From an uncultured Desulfovibrio sp. (GTDB taxonomy: Bacteria; Desulfobacterota; Desulfovibrionia; Desulfovibrionales; Desulfovibrionaceae), in assembly GCF_944324525.1 (NCBI RefSeq), contig NZ_CALUWS010000004.1:1-64000 (forward strand): 64,000 nt of DNA. The letters run 5' to 3'. Shown one piece after another: positions 26,249-39,196 of the stretch. Below the pieces are notes generated by a model that saw only the letters and a list, made by a program, of their open reading frames with translations, ran no database searches and was not told the origin of the DNA. The translations under genes and the position numbers were made by a program. Within the stretch, counting starts at the first letter, position 1, and every line of letters starts with the position of its first letter.

Positions 26249-26620
26249 ATGCCTACTATCAACCAGCTCATCCGCATCGAGCGGAAGGCGGTGGTGAAGC
26301 GCAAGAAGACCCCGGCCCTGCAGGCCTGCCCGCAGCGCCGCGGCGTGTGCACCCGCGTGTACACCACCACCCCGAAAAAGCCGAACTCCGCTCTCCGTAA
26401 GGTCGCCCGCGTGCGCCTGACCAACGGTATCGAAGTGACGGCCTACATCCCCGGTGAAGGTCACAACCTTCAGGAACACTCCGTGGTGCTCATCCGCGGC
26501 GGCCGCGTCAAGGACTTGCCCGGTGTGCGTTACCACATCGTCCGCGGTACCCTTGACACCTCCGGCGTGTCCGATCGCCGCAAGAGCCGTTCCAAGTACG
26601 GCGCCAAGCGTCCGAAGTAG
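26249..26620 (+). CDS. rpsL: 30S ribosomal protein S12
   Basis: Decoding-centre protein of the small subunit. 123 aa, canonical. [19 protein letters not shown] at the start, then [39 protein letters not shown] (Lys of the streptomycin site is wild type), [20 protein letters not shown] and [10 protein letters not shown] at the end. ATG at 26249 with GGAGGAATTC directly upstream; an in-frame start at 26237 would add four residues and is unlikely. First gene of the str operon (rpsL-rpsG-fusA). Confidence 0.99.
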   Translation: MPTINQLIRIERKAVVKRKKTPALQACPQRRGVCTRVYTTTPKKPNSALRKVARVRLTNGIEVTAYIPGEGHNLQEHSVVLIRGGRVKDLPGVRYHIVRGTLDTSGVSDRRKSRSKYGAKRPK

Positions 26621-26693
26621 TTTTTTTGCGCACGGCGTACGTCATGCAACGTCCGGCCGCGCCTGCGGCGCGCCGACGCTGCGGGGCTGGTGA

Positions 26694-27197
<504 letters not shown>

Positions 27198-27297
27198 TCC
27201 GCGCACCCGTAATCCACGTAGAGAGCACACCGCGCCCGCAAGGGCGCGGTGTTGATTCACGCATCAAACAGCCATAATCCCCTCAGGGAGGAAGACC

Positions 27298-29376
27298 GTG
27301 TCCCGCACCGTAGCCGTAGACAAACAGCGCAATATCGGCATCATGGCCCATATCGACGCCGGCAAGACCACCACTACCGAGCGTATCCTTTTCTATACCG
27401 GCGTGTCGCACAAGATCGGCGAGACCCACGACGGCGAATCCACCATGGACTGGATGGAGCAGGAACAGGAGCGCGGCATCACCATCACCTCCGCCGCCAC
27501 CACCTGCTTCTGGAAGGACTGCCGCATCAACATCATCGACACCCCCGGCCACGTGGACTTCACCATCGAAGTGGAGCGTTCCCTGCGCGTGCTGGACGGC
27601 GCCGTCTGCGTGTTTGACGCCGTGGCCGGCGTGGAGCCCCAGTCCGAGACCGTGTGGCGTCAGGCCGACCGCTACCACGTGCCCCGCATCTGCTTCGTGA
27701 ACAAGATGGACCGCATCGGCGCCAACTTCTTCCGCTGCGTGGGCATGATCCACGATCGTCTGGGCGCCAAGGCCGTGCCGCTGCAGCTGCCCATCGGCGC
27801 TGAAGACAAATTTGAAGGCGTGGTCGACCTCATCGAAGGCAAGGCCATCCGTTTCGACAAGACCTCCAAGGGCGCCGAATTCACCGTTGAGGACGTGCCC
27901 GCCGACATGAAGGCCCTTTTCGACGAAAAGCGCCATGAGATGCTCGAAGCCGTGGCCGAAGAGGACGAAGCCCTGCTGGAGAAGTACCTCGGCGGCGAAG
28001 AGCTGACCAAGGACGAGATCGTCTCCTGCGTGCGCAAGGCCACCATCGCCCGCAACATCGTGCCGGTGCTCTGCGGCTCCGCCTTCCGCAACATGGGCGT
28101 GCAGCCCCTGCTGGACGCCGTGGTGGACTACCTGCCCTCCCCGGTGGACATCCCGCCCATGATCGGCCACATCCCCGGCAAGGAAGACGAGACCGTCGAC
28201 TGCCATTGCGACGACAAGGAACCCCTGGCCGGTCTGGTCTTCAAGCTCTTCTCCGACCCCTTCATCGGCCACCTGTCCTTCTTCCGCATCTACTCCGGCT
28301 ACCTTGAGTCCGGTACGGGCGTCTACAACGCCAACACCGGCAAAAAGGAGCGCATCGGCCGCATCCTCAAAATGCACGCCAACAAGCGCGAAGACATCAA
28401 GTGGGCCGGCGCGGGCGACATCGTGGCTCTCGTGGGCCTGAAGAATGCCTCCACCGGCGACACCCTCTGCGACGAAAAGCGCGAGGTCATCCTCGAGTCC
28501 CTCAACATCCCCGAGCCGGTCATCGAAGTGGCCATCGAGCCCAAGACCAAGGCCGACCGCGACGCCCTTTCCGCCGCGCTCAACAAGCTGGCCAAGGAAG
28601 ACCCCTCCTTCCGCGTCAAGGGCGACGAGGAAACCAACCAGACCCTCATCGCCGGCATGGGCGAACTGCATCTGGAAATCATCGTTGACCGCCTGACCCG
28701 CGAATTCAACGTCAACGCCAATGTGGGCAAGCCGCAGGTGGCCTACCGAGAGACCATCTCCAAGAACGCCAAGGTGGACATGAAGCACGCCAAGCAGTCC
28801 GGCGGCCGCGGCCAGTACGGTCACTGCGTCATCGAGGTGGAGCCGAACCCGGGCAAGGGCTACGAGTTCATCAACTCCATCACCGGCGGCGTCATCCCCA
28901 AGGAATACATCCCGGCTATCGACAAGGGTATCCAGGATGCCATGAAGTCCGGCGTCATGGCCGGCTTCCCCTGCGTGGACATCAAGGTCAACCTGGTCTT
29001 CGGTAGCTATCACGAAGTGGACTCCTCCGAACAGGCCTTCTATGTGGCCGGCTCCATGGCCATCAAGGAAGCCATGCGCCAGGCCGCTCCGGTGCTGCTC
29101 GAGCCCATCATGGACGTGGAAGTGGTGACGCCGGAAGAATACCTCGGCGATGTCATGGGCGACCTCAACGGCCGCCGCGGCCGCGTGCAGAGCATGGAAG
29201 CCCGCGCGGGCGGCGCGCAGAGCGTGCGCGCGCAGGTGCCGCTGGCCTCCATGTTCGGTTACGCCACCGACCTGCGTTCCCGTACGCAGGGCCGCGCCAC
29301 CTTCACCATGCAGTTCGACCACTACGAACGCGTGCCGCAGGCCATTGCCGACGAGATCCAGAAGAGCAAGAACTAG
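27298..29376 (+). CDS. fusA: Elongation factor G
   Basis: GTPase that drives ribosomal translocation. 692 aa. G1 [15 protein letters not shown] near residue 17, G3 [17 protein letters not shown] near 82, G4 NKMDRIGAN near 136; later domain landmarks [28 protein letters not shown] and the C-terminal [18 protein letters not shown] at 27298 with AGGGAGGAAG upstream. A single EF-G of bacterial class I. tuf does not follow: argJ is next, so the standard rpsL-rpsG-fusA-tuf order is broken after fusA. Confidence 0.99.
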   Translation: MSRTVAVDKQRNIGIMAHIDAGKTTTTERILFYTGVSHKIGETHDGESTMDWMEQEQERGITITSAATTCFWKDCRINIIDTPGHVDFTIEVERSLRVLDGAVCVFDAVAGVEPQSETVWRQADRYHVPRICFVNKMDRIGANFFRCVGMIHDRLGAKAVPLQLPIGAEDKFEGVVDLIEGKAIRFDKTSKGAEFTVEDVPADMKALFDEKRHEMLEAVAEEDEALLEKYLGGEELTKDEIVSCVRKATIARNIVPVLCGSAFRNMGVQPLLDAVVDYLPSPVDIPPMIGHIPGKEDETVDCHCDDKEPLAGLVFKLFSDPFIGHLSFFRIYSGYLESGTGVYNANTGKKERIGRILKMHANKREDIKWAGAGDIVALVGLKNASTGDTLCDEKREVILESLNIPEPVIEVAIEPKTKADRDALSAALNKLAKEDPSFRVKGDEETNQTLIAGMGELHLEIIVDRLTREFNVNANVGKPQVAYRETISKNAKVDMKHAKQSGGRGQYGHCVIEVEPNPGKGYEFINSITGGVIPKEYIPAIDKGIQDAMKSGVMAGFPCVDIKVNLVFGSYHEVDSSEQAFYVAGSMAIKEAMRQAAPVLLEPIMDVEVVTPEEYLGDVMGDLNGRRGRVQSMEARAGGAQSVRAQVPLASMFGYATDLRSRTQGRATFTMQFDHYERVPQAIADEIQKSKN

Positions 29377-29412
29377 CGCACGACCGCAAGCTGATGCCTT
29401 GTTGATCATGAA

Positions 29413-29453
29413 GGGCGGGAATTGTGTCCGAAAGGGCGGAATTCCCGCCTTTG
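29413..29453 (+). terminator. Terminator after fusA
   Basis: GGGCGGGAATT (29413-29423) pairs with AATTCCCGCC (29440-29449), followed by TTTGTT. It ends the str operon before argJ. Confidence 0.65.
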
Positions 29454-29481
29454 TTCCATGTGTCCATCCTCCACGGGGTCA

Positions 29482-30672
29482 ATGATGAAAAACGATCTGC
29501 CTCAAGGCTTCCGCGCCGGCGCCGCCGCCGCGGGTTTCAAGAAGCCCGGCCGTAACGATATCGGCCTTATCGTCTCCGACCGTCCGGCCGTCATGGCCGC
29601 CCTCTTCACCACCAATGCCTTCAAGGCCGCGCCGGTTCAGGTCGGGCAGGAGATCCTCTCCCGTTACGGCACGGCCCGCGCCGTGCTGGCCAATTCCGGG
29701 CAGGCCAATGCCTGCACCGGCAGGGAAGGGCTGGAGAACTGCCGCGAGACCCAGCGGCTGGTGGCTGAAGCCGTGGGCGTGCAGCCGCACGAGATCGTGC
29801 CCCTGTCCACCGGCGTCATCGGCGCGCAGCTCAAAATGGATCTGTGGCGCGCCGCCGTGCCCGCGCTGGCCGAAAGCCTCGGCACGCAGGATGCCGAAGG
29901 CTTCACCCGCGCCTTCATGACCACGGACGCCTTTCCCAAGTTCGTGACCCGGCAGGTCCGCCTTTCCGGCGGCGAGGTGCGGCTTGCGGGCATGGCCAAG
30001 GGCGCGGGCATGATCTGCCCCAACATGGCCACCATGCTTTCCGTGGTGCTCACCGACGCCGCCGTGGAGCGCGAAGCCTGGCAGGACATGTTCGCGCGCG
30101 CCGTGGCCAAGACCTTCAACCGCGTCACGGTGGACGGCGACACCTCCACCAACGACACCGTGCTCGGCCTGGCCAACGGCGCCTCCGGCGTCTCCGCCGC
30201 CGCCGAGCAGGACGCCCGCCAGCTTGAAGACGCCCTGACCGACGTGCTGGGCCGCCTTGCCCACATGCTGGTCAAGGACGGCGAAGGAGCCACCAAGGTC
30301 ATGCACATCAGCGTCTGCGGCGCGGCCAGCGATGCCGATGCCGAACAGGTGGCGCGCACCGTGGCCCATTCCCAGCTCGTCAAGACCGCCATCTACGGGC
30401 AGGACGCCAACTGGGGCCGCATCGTGGCAGCCGTGGGCCGCAGCGGCGTGGCCATCGACCCCGACGCCGTGCGCCTCACCCTCTGCGGCGTCGAACGCTT
30501 CCGCGACGGCCAGCCCGTCAATGACCATCTGGAAGAACAGCTCGCCGAACTCCTCAAGGGCAAAGACATCGAAGTGGGCATCGAGCTGGGCGACGGCCAC
30601 GGCGTGGCCGCCGTGCACGCCTCCGACCTGAGCCACGATTACGTCAGCCTGAACGCCGATTACCGTTCCTGA
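29482..30672 (+). CDS. argJ: Bifunctional glutamate N-acetyltransferase / ornithine acetyltransferase
   Basis: Recycles the acetyl group in arginine synthesis: moves it from N-acetylornithine to glutamate, and may also acetylate glutamate from acetyl-CoA. 396 aa. Self-cleaving Ntn-type enzyme; the cleavage point is the Ala-Thr bond in GAGMICPNMATML near residue 190, Thr being the nucleophile. Other landmarks: FTTNAFKAAPV, ANSGQANACTG, LSTGVIG, FNRVTVDGDTSTNDTV, KDGEGATK, KTAIYGQDANWGRI. ATG 29482 or the adjacent ATG 29485; Shine-Dalgarno weak. Stands alone after the str operon. Confidence 0.96.
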   Translation: MMKNDLPQGFRAGAAAAGFKKPGRNDIGLIVSDRPAVMAALFTTNAFKAAPVQVGQEILSRYGTARAVLANSGQANACTGREGLENCRETQRLVAEAVGVQPHEIVPLSTGVIGAQLKMDLWRAAVPALAESLGTQDAEGFTRAFMTTDAFPKFVTRQVRLSGGEVRLAGMAKGAGMICPNMATMLSVVLTDAAVEREAWQDMFARAVAKTFNRVTVDGDTSTNDTVLGLANGASGVSAAAEQDARQLEDALTDVLGRLAHMLVKDGEGATKVMHISVCGAASDADAEQVARTVAHSQLVKTAIYGQDANWGRIVAAVGRSGVAIDPDAVRLTLCGVERFRDGQPVNDHLEEQLAELLKGKDIEVGIELGDGHGVAAVHASDLSHDYVSLNADYRS

Positions 30673-30702
30673 CCGGCGCTTGTTCCCCCTGTCGCGGCTC
30701 AG

Positions 30703-31120
30703 GGCCTGTCGACACTATTGCTGTTGGGGGGAAGGGGAACCCCTCCGCCGGCGCGGGAGGGGTTCCCCTTCCCCCCAAGCCCCCCAACCCTTCCCCAGCG
30801 CGCTTTTACCGTGGGAAGCACCGGAACACGAGGCAAGACCGCCCCAAAAGGCACGCGGGAGCCTTACGGGCATCGACAGCAGAGCGCGACCGAAAGGCGG
30901 CCCGGAGGGCCGTGCCTGTTAGGCCGCAAGGCCTTACAGGCATCGACAGCAGAGCGCGACCGAAAGGCGGCCCGGAGGGCCGTGCCTGTTAGGCCGTAAG
31001 GCCTTACGGGCATCGACAGCAGAGCGCGACCGAAAGGCGGCCCGGAGGGCCGTGCCTGTTAGGCCGCAAGGCCTTACAGGCATCGACAGCAGAGCAAGGG
31101 GCTCCCCTTCCCCCAAACAA
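30703..31120 (+). repeat. Large DR2 repeat region including a 70-bp tandem array
   Basis: The 30673-31315 gap has no gene. DR2 begins GGGCCTGTCGACAC, with a perfect GGGGAACCCCTCCGCC...GGGAGGGGTTCCCC inverted repeat, then CCTTCCCC and CGCCCCAAAAGG modules. From 30861 a 70-bp unit starting GCCTTACGGGCATCGACAGC repeats at exactly 70-base steps (30861, 30931, 31001, 31071): three full units and a partial one ending about 31095. Units differ at one or two bases only. Confidence 0.85.
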
Positions 31121-31135
31121 GCGGCGAAGCGTCTT

Positions 31136-31165
31136 GGTTCGAGAACGATTTCAGCTTGAAAGGCT
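31136..31165 (+). repeat. Possible DR1 end fragment
   Basis: GAACGATTTCAGCTTGAAAG resembles the start of DR1 (GAGCAATTTCAGTTTGAAAC). Too short to be sure. Confidence 0.35.
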
Positions 31166-31252
31166 CTATTTTGCCGTCGCGAGAGGGTCGTATCCCCACG
31201 GATGCGGCCCTCTCGCCGCCTGGCGGGGGCGCGGCCCGGCAAGCGGAACAAG

Positions 31253-31281
31253 TTGCCTTGCCGCTCTCCCTTTGCTAGACT
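31253..31281 (+). promoter_or_regulatory. Sigma-70 promoter of recA
   Basis: TTGCCT (31253-31258), 17 bases, TAGACT (31276-31281), with TG one base before the -10 (extended -10). No convincing LexA operator was found next to it. Confidence 0.7.
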
Positions 31282-31315
31282 GCACAGCCAATCATCTTTT
31301 TTCTGGAGCAGCCCT

Positions 31316-32404
<1,089 letters not shown>

Positions 32405-32503
32405 GCCGTCCTGCCGATCGCCGCACGGCCGGGCCCGCCCGGCCGCCGCTGCGGCCGGCCCGCAGCCCCGCCGCTCCCCGCGCACCGCACAAAAGGAACT
32501 CTC

Positions 32504-35176
32504 ATGCTGACCGCCAAGGAAATACGCCGGAAATATCTTGCCTTCTTTGCCCGCCACGGCCACCGCATCGTGCCGTCCGGGCCCATCATCCCCAGCAATG
32601 ACCCCACCCTGCTCTTCACCAATGCGGGCATGGTGCCCTTCAAGAAATACTTTACCGGGGAAGAGACGCCGCCCTGTACGCGTCTGACCTCCTCTCAGAA
32701 GTGCCTGCGCGTCTCCGGCAAGCACAACGACCTCGAGAACGTGGGCCGCACGGCGCGGCATCACACCTTTTTCGAGATGCTGGGCAATTTCTCCTTCGGC
32801 GACTACTTCAAGCGCGAAGCCATCCGCATGGCCTGGGAATTCGTCACCGTGGAGCTCGGCCTGCCCAAGGATCGCCTGTGGATCACCGTCTACAAGGACG
32901 ACGAGGAAGCCGAGACCATCTGGCGCGAGGAGATCGGCGTACCGGCCGAGCGCATCATCCGCCTGGGCGAGAAGGACAACTTCTGGACCATGGGCGACAC
33001 CGGCCCCTGCGGCCCCTGCTCGGAGATCCATTACGACCAGGGCGAGGACATGGCCTGCGGCCCGGATTGCGGCGTGGGCCGCTGCGACTGCGACCGCTTC
33101 CTTGAGATCTGGAACCTGGTCTTCACCCAGTTCGATCAGCAGCCCGACGGCAGCCGCCTGCCGCTGGCCCGTCCCAACATCGACACCGGCATGGGCCTCG
33201 AGCGCATCGCCGCCGTCTGTCAGGGCAAACGCTCCAACTTCGATTGCGACCTCTTTCAGGACATCATCGGTTACGCGGCGGAGCTCGCCCATGTGCGCTA
33301 CAGCTTCAGCGCGCCGGACACCAACGACGTGGACACGGCCCTGCGCGTCATCGCCGACCACGCCCGTTCCGCCTGCTTCCTCATCGCCGCGGGCGTGCTG
33401 CCCTCCAACGAGGGACGGGGCTACGTGCTGCGCCGTCTGGTGCGCCGCGCCCTGCGCTTCGCCACCCTCATGGGCGTGCATGAGCCCTTCCTCTATCAGG
33501 TCTGCCGCAAGGTGACCGAGCTCATGGGCGACGATTACCCCGAACTGACCGAACAGGCCGAGTTCATCGCCCGCGCGGTGCGCGAGGAGGAGCAACGCTT
33601 TTCCCAGACGCTGGGCAAGGGCCTCGAACTGCTGGAAGCCGAGCTGGCCGAGCTGGCCGCGCGCGGGGAGACCCGCATCACCGGCGAGTTCTGCTTCAAG
33701 CTGTCGGATACCTACGGCTTCCCGCTGGACATCGTGACCGACGTTTCCGAGAAGCGCGGTTTCCAGGTGGATGCCGCCGGCTTCGAGGCCTGCATGGCCG
33801 AACAGCGCCGGCGGGCCCGCGACAATCAGAAAAAGGCCGGTCTGCTGGGCGCTCAGGGCGGCGGCGACCTGCCCGCCGCGCTGACGCAGGGCCAGTGGAA
33901 CAGCATCTATGTGGGCGACGCCATGCTGACCGCGCAGGGGCACATCCTTGCTCTGGTCGATGAACAGGGCGAAAGCGTCTCCCGCCTGCCGGAGGGCGGC
34001 AAGGGCTATCTCGTCTGCAGTCAGACGCCCTTTTACGCCGAGTCCGGCGGCCAGTGCGGGGATACCGGCCTCATCAGCGCCGCCGGCGGCGCGCAGGCCC
34101 GCGTGCTGGATACCCTCAAATGCCACGGCCTGCCCGTGCATCTGGTGGAAGTGTTCTCCGGCAGCCTGGCCGTGGACGACGAGATCTGCCTGAGCGTGGA
34201 CGCCGACCGGCGACGGGCCGTGACCCGCAACCACAGCGCCACCCATTTGCTGCACGCCGCTCTGCGCAAGGTGCTGGGGGCGCACGTCAAGCAGGCGGGC
34301 TCGCTGGTCACGCCGCAGCGCCTGCGCTTCGACTTCAGCCATCTGGCCGCGCTCACGGCGGACGAACTGGCCGCCGTGGAACATGAAGTCAATGCCGCCA
34401 TCATGGCCGACCTGCCGGTCCATGCCCGTGAGATGTCGCGGGACGAGGCCGAACGCGCAGGGGCTATGGCGCTTTTCGGCGAGAAATACGGCGATACGGT
34501 GCGCGTGGTGAACATGGGCGACGGCGAGGAGCTCTATTCGCTGGAACTCTGCGGCGGCAGCCATGTGGAGCGCACGGGCGCCATCGGGCCCTTCGCCGTG
34601 CTTTCCGAGAGCGGCGTGGCCGCCGGAACGCGGCGTATCGAGGCCGTCACCGGCTGGGGCACGCTGGAACTGCTGCGCGAACAGCGCGAGAGCCTGCAGG
34701 GGTTGGCGGCCCGGCTCAAGACCCGCCCCGACCAGATCGGGGAACGGGTGCAGGCCCTGCAGGACGAGGTGAAAAAATTGCGCAAGGCCGTGGAAAAGGC
34801 GGCCGCGCCCGCTTCCGGCGACATCATGCAGGGCGTGGAGGAGATCGGCGGCATCAAGGTGCTCGCCGCCCGGCTGGAGAACGTGCCCGTCAAGGCATTG
34901 CGCGACCTCATGGACGGGGTGCGCTCACGCCTGCCTTCGGGCGTGGCCTGCCTGGCCACGGTGGAAGGAGACAAGGTGGGCCTTTTGCTCTACGTCTCCA
35001 AGGATTTGCACGGCCGCTTCACCGCGCCCGCGCTCATCAAGACCGTGGCCGCCCCCTGCGGCGGCTCCGGCGGCGGCCGTCCCGACCTCGCGCAGGCGGG
35101 CGGCAACAATGTGGACGGCATCGAGGCCGCCTTTGCGGCCCTGAAACAGGAAATCGACGGACATCCCGCCCAGTAA
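32504..35176 (+). CDS. alaS: Alanine-tRNA ligase
   Basis: Charges tRNA-Ala and edits mischarged Ser and Gly. 890 aa, usual length. Aminoacylation domain: [75 protein letters not shown]. Editing domain zinc ligands: [19 protein letters not shown] (HxxxH, near residue 580) and [16 protein letters not shown] (Cys and His, near 685). The C-terminal C-Ala domain contains [18 protein letters not shown] at 32504 with AAAGGAACTCTC. Between recA and ahbC; the ahbC start is 17 bases after its stop, so they are probably co-transcribed. Confidence 0.98.
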   Translation: MLTAKEIRRKYLAFFARHGHRIVPSGPIIPSNDPTLLFTNAGMVPFKKYFTGEETPPCTRLTSSQKCLRVSGKHNDLENVGRTARHHTFFEMLGNFSFGDYFKREAIRMAWEFVTVELGLPKDRLWITVYKDDEEAETIWREEIGVPAERIIRLGEKDNFWTMGDTGPCGPCSEIHYDQGEDMACGPDCGVGRCDCDRFLEIWNLVFTQFDQQPDGSRLPLARPNIDTGMGLERIAAVCQGKRSNFDCDLFQDIIGYAAELAHVRYSFSAPDTNDVDTALRVIADHARSACFLIAAGVLPSNEGRGYVLRRLVRRALRFATLMGVHEPFLYQVCRKVTELMGDDYPELTEQAEFIARAVREEEQRFSQTLGKGLELLEAELAELAARGETRITGEFCFKLSDTYGFPLDIVTDVSEKRGFQVDAAGFEACMAEQRRRARDNQKKAGLLGAQGGGDLPAALTQGQWNSIYVGDAMLTAQGHILALVDEQGESVSRLPEGGKGYLVCSQTPFYAESGGQCGDTGLISAAGGAQARVLDTLKCHGLPVHLVEVFSGSLAVDDEICLSVDADRRRAVTRNHSATHLLHAALRKVLGAHVKQAGSLVTPQRLRFDFSHLAALTADELAAVEHEVNAAIMADLPVHAREMSRDEAERAGAMALFGEKYGDTVRVVNMGDGEELYSLELCGGSHVERTGAIGPFAVLSESGVAAGTRRIEAVTGWGTLELLREQRESLQGLAARLKTRPDQIGERVQALQDEVKKLRKAVEKAAAPASGDIMQGVEEIGGIKVLAARLENVPVKALRDLMDGVRSRLPSGVACLATVEGDKVGLLLYVSKDLHGRFTAPALIKTVAAPCGGSGGGRPDLAQAGGNNVDGIEAAFAALKQEIDGHPAQ

Positions 35177-35192
35177 GGATACAGGATACATC

Positions 35193-36374
35193 ATGATCGG
35201 CATCTCCAAACTCTACTGCGGACAGGTGGAGCCCTCGGACGCGCTGCGCTACGGCCGGCATTCCGGGCAGCTCCCCTCCCATCTGCTGCAATTCTCCAAG
35301 GACAAGAAGCCCGTGGTCGTCTGGAACATGACCCGGCGCTGCAACCTCAAATGCGTGCACTGCTATGCTCAGGCCGTGGACGTGGACGGCGCGGACGCCA
35401 TCTCCACCGAAAAGGCCAAGGAAATGATCGACGACCTCGCGTCCTACGGCGCGCCGGTCATGCTCTTTTCCGGCGGTGAGCCGCTGGTGCGCAAGGATCT
35501 GGTGGAACTGGCCAGCCATGCCACCTCCAAGGGCATGCGGGCGGTCATCTCCACCAACGGCACCCTGATCAGCAAGGAAAAGGCCCGCGAACTCAAGAGC
35601 GTCGGCCTGTCCTATGTGGGCATCTCGCTGGACGGTCTGGAAGCGGTGCATGACCACTTCCGCGGCGTGCCCGGCTCCTTCAAGAAGGCGCTGGAAGGCA
35701 TCGCCAACTGTCAGGCCGAAGGCCTCAAGGTGGGCCTGCGCTTCACCATCAACAAGCGCAACGTGGCCGAGATCCCCGGCATCTTCCGCCTGCTGGAAGA
35801 TCTGGAAGTGCCGCGCGCCTGCTTCTATCATCTGGTCTATTCCGGACGCGGCTCCGAGCTCATCAAGGAAGACCTCGACCATGCCGAGACCCGGCAGGTG
35901 CTCGACCTCATCATGGACGAGACGCGCGCCCTTTTCGACAAGGGCAAGCCCAAGGAAATCCTCACCGTGGACAACCACGCCGACGGCCCCTATGTCTGGA
36001 TGCGCCTGAAGCGGGAAGATCCCAAGCGGGCCGAAGAAGTGTTCGAGCTGCTCCAGTACAACGAGGGCAACAATTCCGGGCGCGGCATCGGCTGCATCTC
36101 ATGGGACGGACAGGTGCACGCCGACCAGTTCTGGCGCAACCACACCTTCGGCAATGTGCTGGACCGCCCCTTCTCCGCCATCTGGGACGATCCCTCCATC
36201 GAGCTGCTGCACAAGCTCAAGGACAAGAAACTGCACGTCAAGGGCCGCTGCGCCCAGTGCCGTTTCCTCAATATCTGCGGCGGCAACTTCCGCGCCCGCG
36301 CCGAAGCCTACTACGGCGACGAATGGGCGCAGGACCCGGCCTGCTACCTCACCGACGAGGAGATCGGCCTGTAG
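35193..36374 (+). CDS. ahbC: 12,18-didecarboxysiroheme deacetylase (AhbC)
   Basis: Radical-SAM enzyme of the siroheme-dependent heme route: removes the two acetate side chains of didecarboxysiroheme, giving Fe-coproporphyrin III. 393 aa. N-terminal MIGISKLYCGQVEPSDALRY; the radical-SAM cluster motif CNLKCVHCYA near residue 51; FSGGEPLVRKD; STNGTLISK; and a C-terminal SPASM-like cysteine region (GIGCISWDGQVHADQFW, GRCAQCRFLNICGGNFR). Assignment to AhbC rather than AhbD rests on these features and on the heme genes nearby; AhbD is the second radical-SAM at 39196. ATG at 35193 follows AAGGATACAGG. A hairpin with T-run follows. Confidence 0.88.
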   Translation: MIGISKLYCGQVEPSDALRYGRHSGQLPSHLLQFSKDKKPVVVWNMTRRCNLKCVHCYAQAVDVDGADAISTEKAKEMIDDLASYGAPVMLFSGGEPLVRKDLVELASHATSKGMRAVISTNGTLISKEKARELKSVGLSYVGISLDGLEAVHDHFRGVPGSFKKALEGIANCQAEGLKVGLRFTINKRNVAEIPGIFRLLEDLEVPRACFYHLVYSGRGSELIKEDLDHAETRQVLDLIMDETRALFDKGKPKEILTVDNHADGPYVWMRLKREDPKRAEEVFELLQYNEGNNSGRGIGCISWDGQVHADQFWRNHTFGNVLDRPFSAIWDDPSIELLHKLKDKKLHVKGRCAQCRFLNICGGNFRARAEAYYGDEWAQDPACYLTDEEIGL

Positions 36375-36393
36375 CCTGCCGCTCCGCTGCTGC

Positions 36394-36419
36394 GGGGGAG
36401 GGGTGACCCTCCCCCTTTT
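36394..36419 (+). terminator. Terminator after ahbC
   Basis: GGGGGAGGG pairs with CCCTCCCCC around a TGA loop, followed by TTTT. It separates ahbC from the TC-repeat gene. Confidence 0.7.
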
Positions 36420-36503
36420 GGGGGGTGGATGTATCACACGCAAGAAGCCGTTTCATACGGGACGCACTTTGGTGAAGGACATCCAGACTCTCTCTGCCGC
36501 CGG

Positions 36504-38069
<1,566 letters not shown>

Positions 38070-38094
38070 CGCGACGGCCGCCCCACCTGGACGA

Positions 38095-38113
38095 GCCTTG
38101 CGCGCAAGGCTTT
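38095..38113 (+). terminator. Short hairpin before hemB
   Basis: GCCTTG/CAAGGC around CGCG (a perfect palindrome), followed by TTT. Could end the LtaS-like gene; weak U-tract. Confidence 0.45.
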
Positions 38114-38139
38114 GCGCGGACGACGTTTTGCGCTATGCT
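38112..38139 (+). promoter_or_regulatory. Possible promoter of the hemB cluster
   Basis: TTGCGC (38112-38117), 16 bases, TATGCT (38134-38139), 65 bases before hemB. The -10 is the same TATGCT as at infA; the -35 is weak. Confidence 0.4.
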
Positions 38140-38203
38140 GCCTCCGGGCCTGAGGCCCGCACTCCGTCACCAACCGCGGGAACTCCCGCATCGAGGTATA
38201 CCC

Positions 38204-39196
38204 ATGTCTCATCCGCTCTTTCATCGTGGCCGCCGTCTGCGCAGCAGCGCGCAGATCCGCGACATGGTCCGCGACACGGCCCCTCTGCTGGCCGAAGATC
38301 TCATCATGCCCTATTTCGTGGTGGAAACGGACGACCAGTCCTTCCGCAAGGAGATCTCGGCCATGCCCGGCCAGTATCAGCTTTCCCTCGGCGAGCTGGA
38401 AAAACAGGTGGAAAAGGCCGTGGACAACGGCCTCAAGTCCGTCATCCTCTTCGGCATCCCGGCGCGGAAGGATGAAAAGGCCTCCGGCGCGTATGCCGAA
38501 AACGGCATCGTGCAGGAAGCCGTGCGCCGCCTCAAGCACCGCTGGCCAGACCTCTACGTCATCACCGACGTCTGCCTGTGCGAATACATGAGCCACGGCC
38601 ATTGCGGCGTGCTGACCCCCGGCGGCGTCGTGCTCAACGATCCCACCCTGCCCCTGCTGGCCAGGACCGCCGTCAGCCATGCGGCGGCCGGAGCGGACAT
38701 GGTGGCCCCCTCGGACATGATGGACGGCCGCGTGGCCGCCATCCGGGCGGCGCTGGACGAGGCGGGCCTCGTGATGGTGCCCATCATGTCCTACGCGGTG
38801 AAGTACGCTTCCGCCTTTTACGGGCCCTTCCGCGAGGCGGCGGAATCCGCGCCGTCCTGCGGCGACCGCAAAGCCTATCAGATGGATCCCGGCAACCGGC
38901 GTGAAGCCCTCATCGAGGCGCTGACGGACGTGGAGGAAGGGGCGGACGCCCTCATCGTCAAGCCCGCCGGGCCGTATCTGGACATCCTGCGGGAGGTGCG
39001 CGATGCCGTGAACCTGCCGCTCTGCGCCTATCAGGTCAGCGGCGAATACAGCATGATCCGCGCGGCCGGGCTCAACGGCTGGATCAACGAGGAAGCCGTC
39101 ATGCTGGAAAGCCTGCTGGGCATGAAGCGGGCCGGGGCCCGCATGCTCATCACCTATTTCAGCGAAACGCTGCTGGAAAAGAGGCTGGTGCGCTGA
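38204..39196 (+). CDS. hemB: Porphobilinogen synthase (delta-aminolevulinate dehydratase)
   Basis: Joins two 5-aminolevulinate to porphobilinogen, the first common tetrapyrrole step. 330 aa. Landmarks: RRLRSSAQIRDMVRDTAPL, ILFGIPARKDEKASGAY, the cysteine-rich metal site DVCLCEYMSHGHCG near residue 122 (zinc-type), VAPSDMMDGRVAAIR, active-site Lys in MSYAVKYASAFYGPFR near 200 and in ALIVKPAGPYLDIL near 252, and CAYQVSGEYSMI. ATG at 38204 with GAGG eight bases upstream. Its stop overlaps the ahbD start (TGATG), so the two are translated together. Confidence 0.98.
   Translation: MSHPLFHRGRRLRSSAQIRDMVRDTAPLLAEDLIMPYFVVETDDQSFRKEISAMPGQYQLSLGELEKQVEKAVDNGLKSVILFGIPARKDEKASGAYAENGIVQEAVRRLKHRWPDLYVITDVCLCEYMSHGHCGVLTPGGVVLNDPTLPLLARTAVSHAAAGADMVAPSDMMDGRVAAIRAALDEAGLVMVPIMSYAVKYASAFYGPFREAAESAPSCGDRKAYQMDPGNRREALIEALTDVEEGADALIVKPAGPYLDILREVRDAVNLPLCAYQVSGEYSMIRAAGLNGWINEEAVMLESLLGMKRAGARMLITYFSETLLEKRLVR

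Noticed and set aside
30861..31095. Direct repeats suggesting a CRISPR array
   Set aside because: The 70-base units repeat as a whole with no variable spacers, and no cas genes are near.
31120..31165. Stretch GGTTCGAGAAC resembling a tRNA T-loop
   Set aside because: No acceptor or anticodon stem can be formed around it; it is a DR1 fragment.
31282..31315. LexA/SOS box before recA
   Set aside because: No palindromic site overlapping the promoter could be identified by eye.
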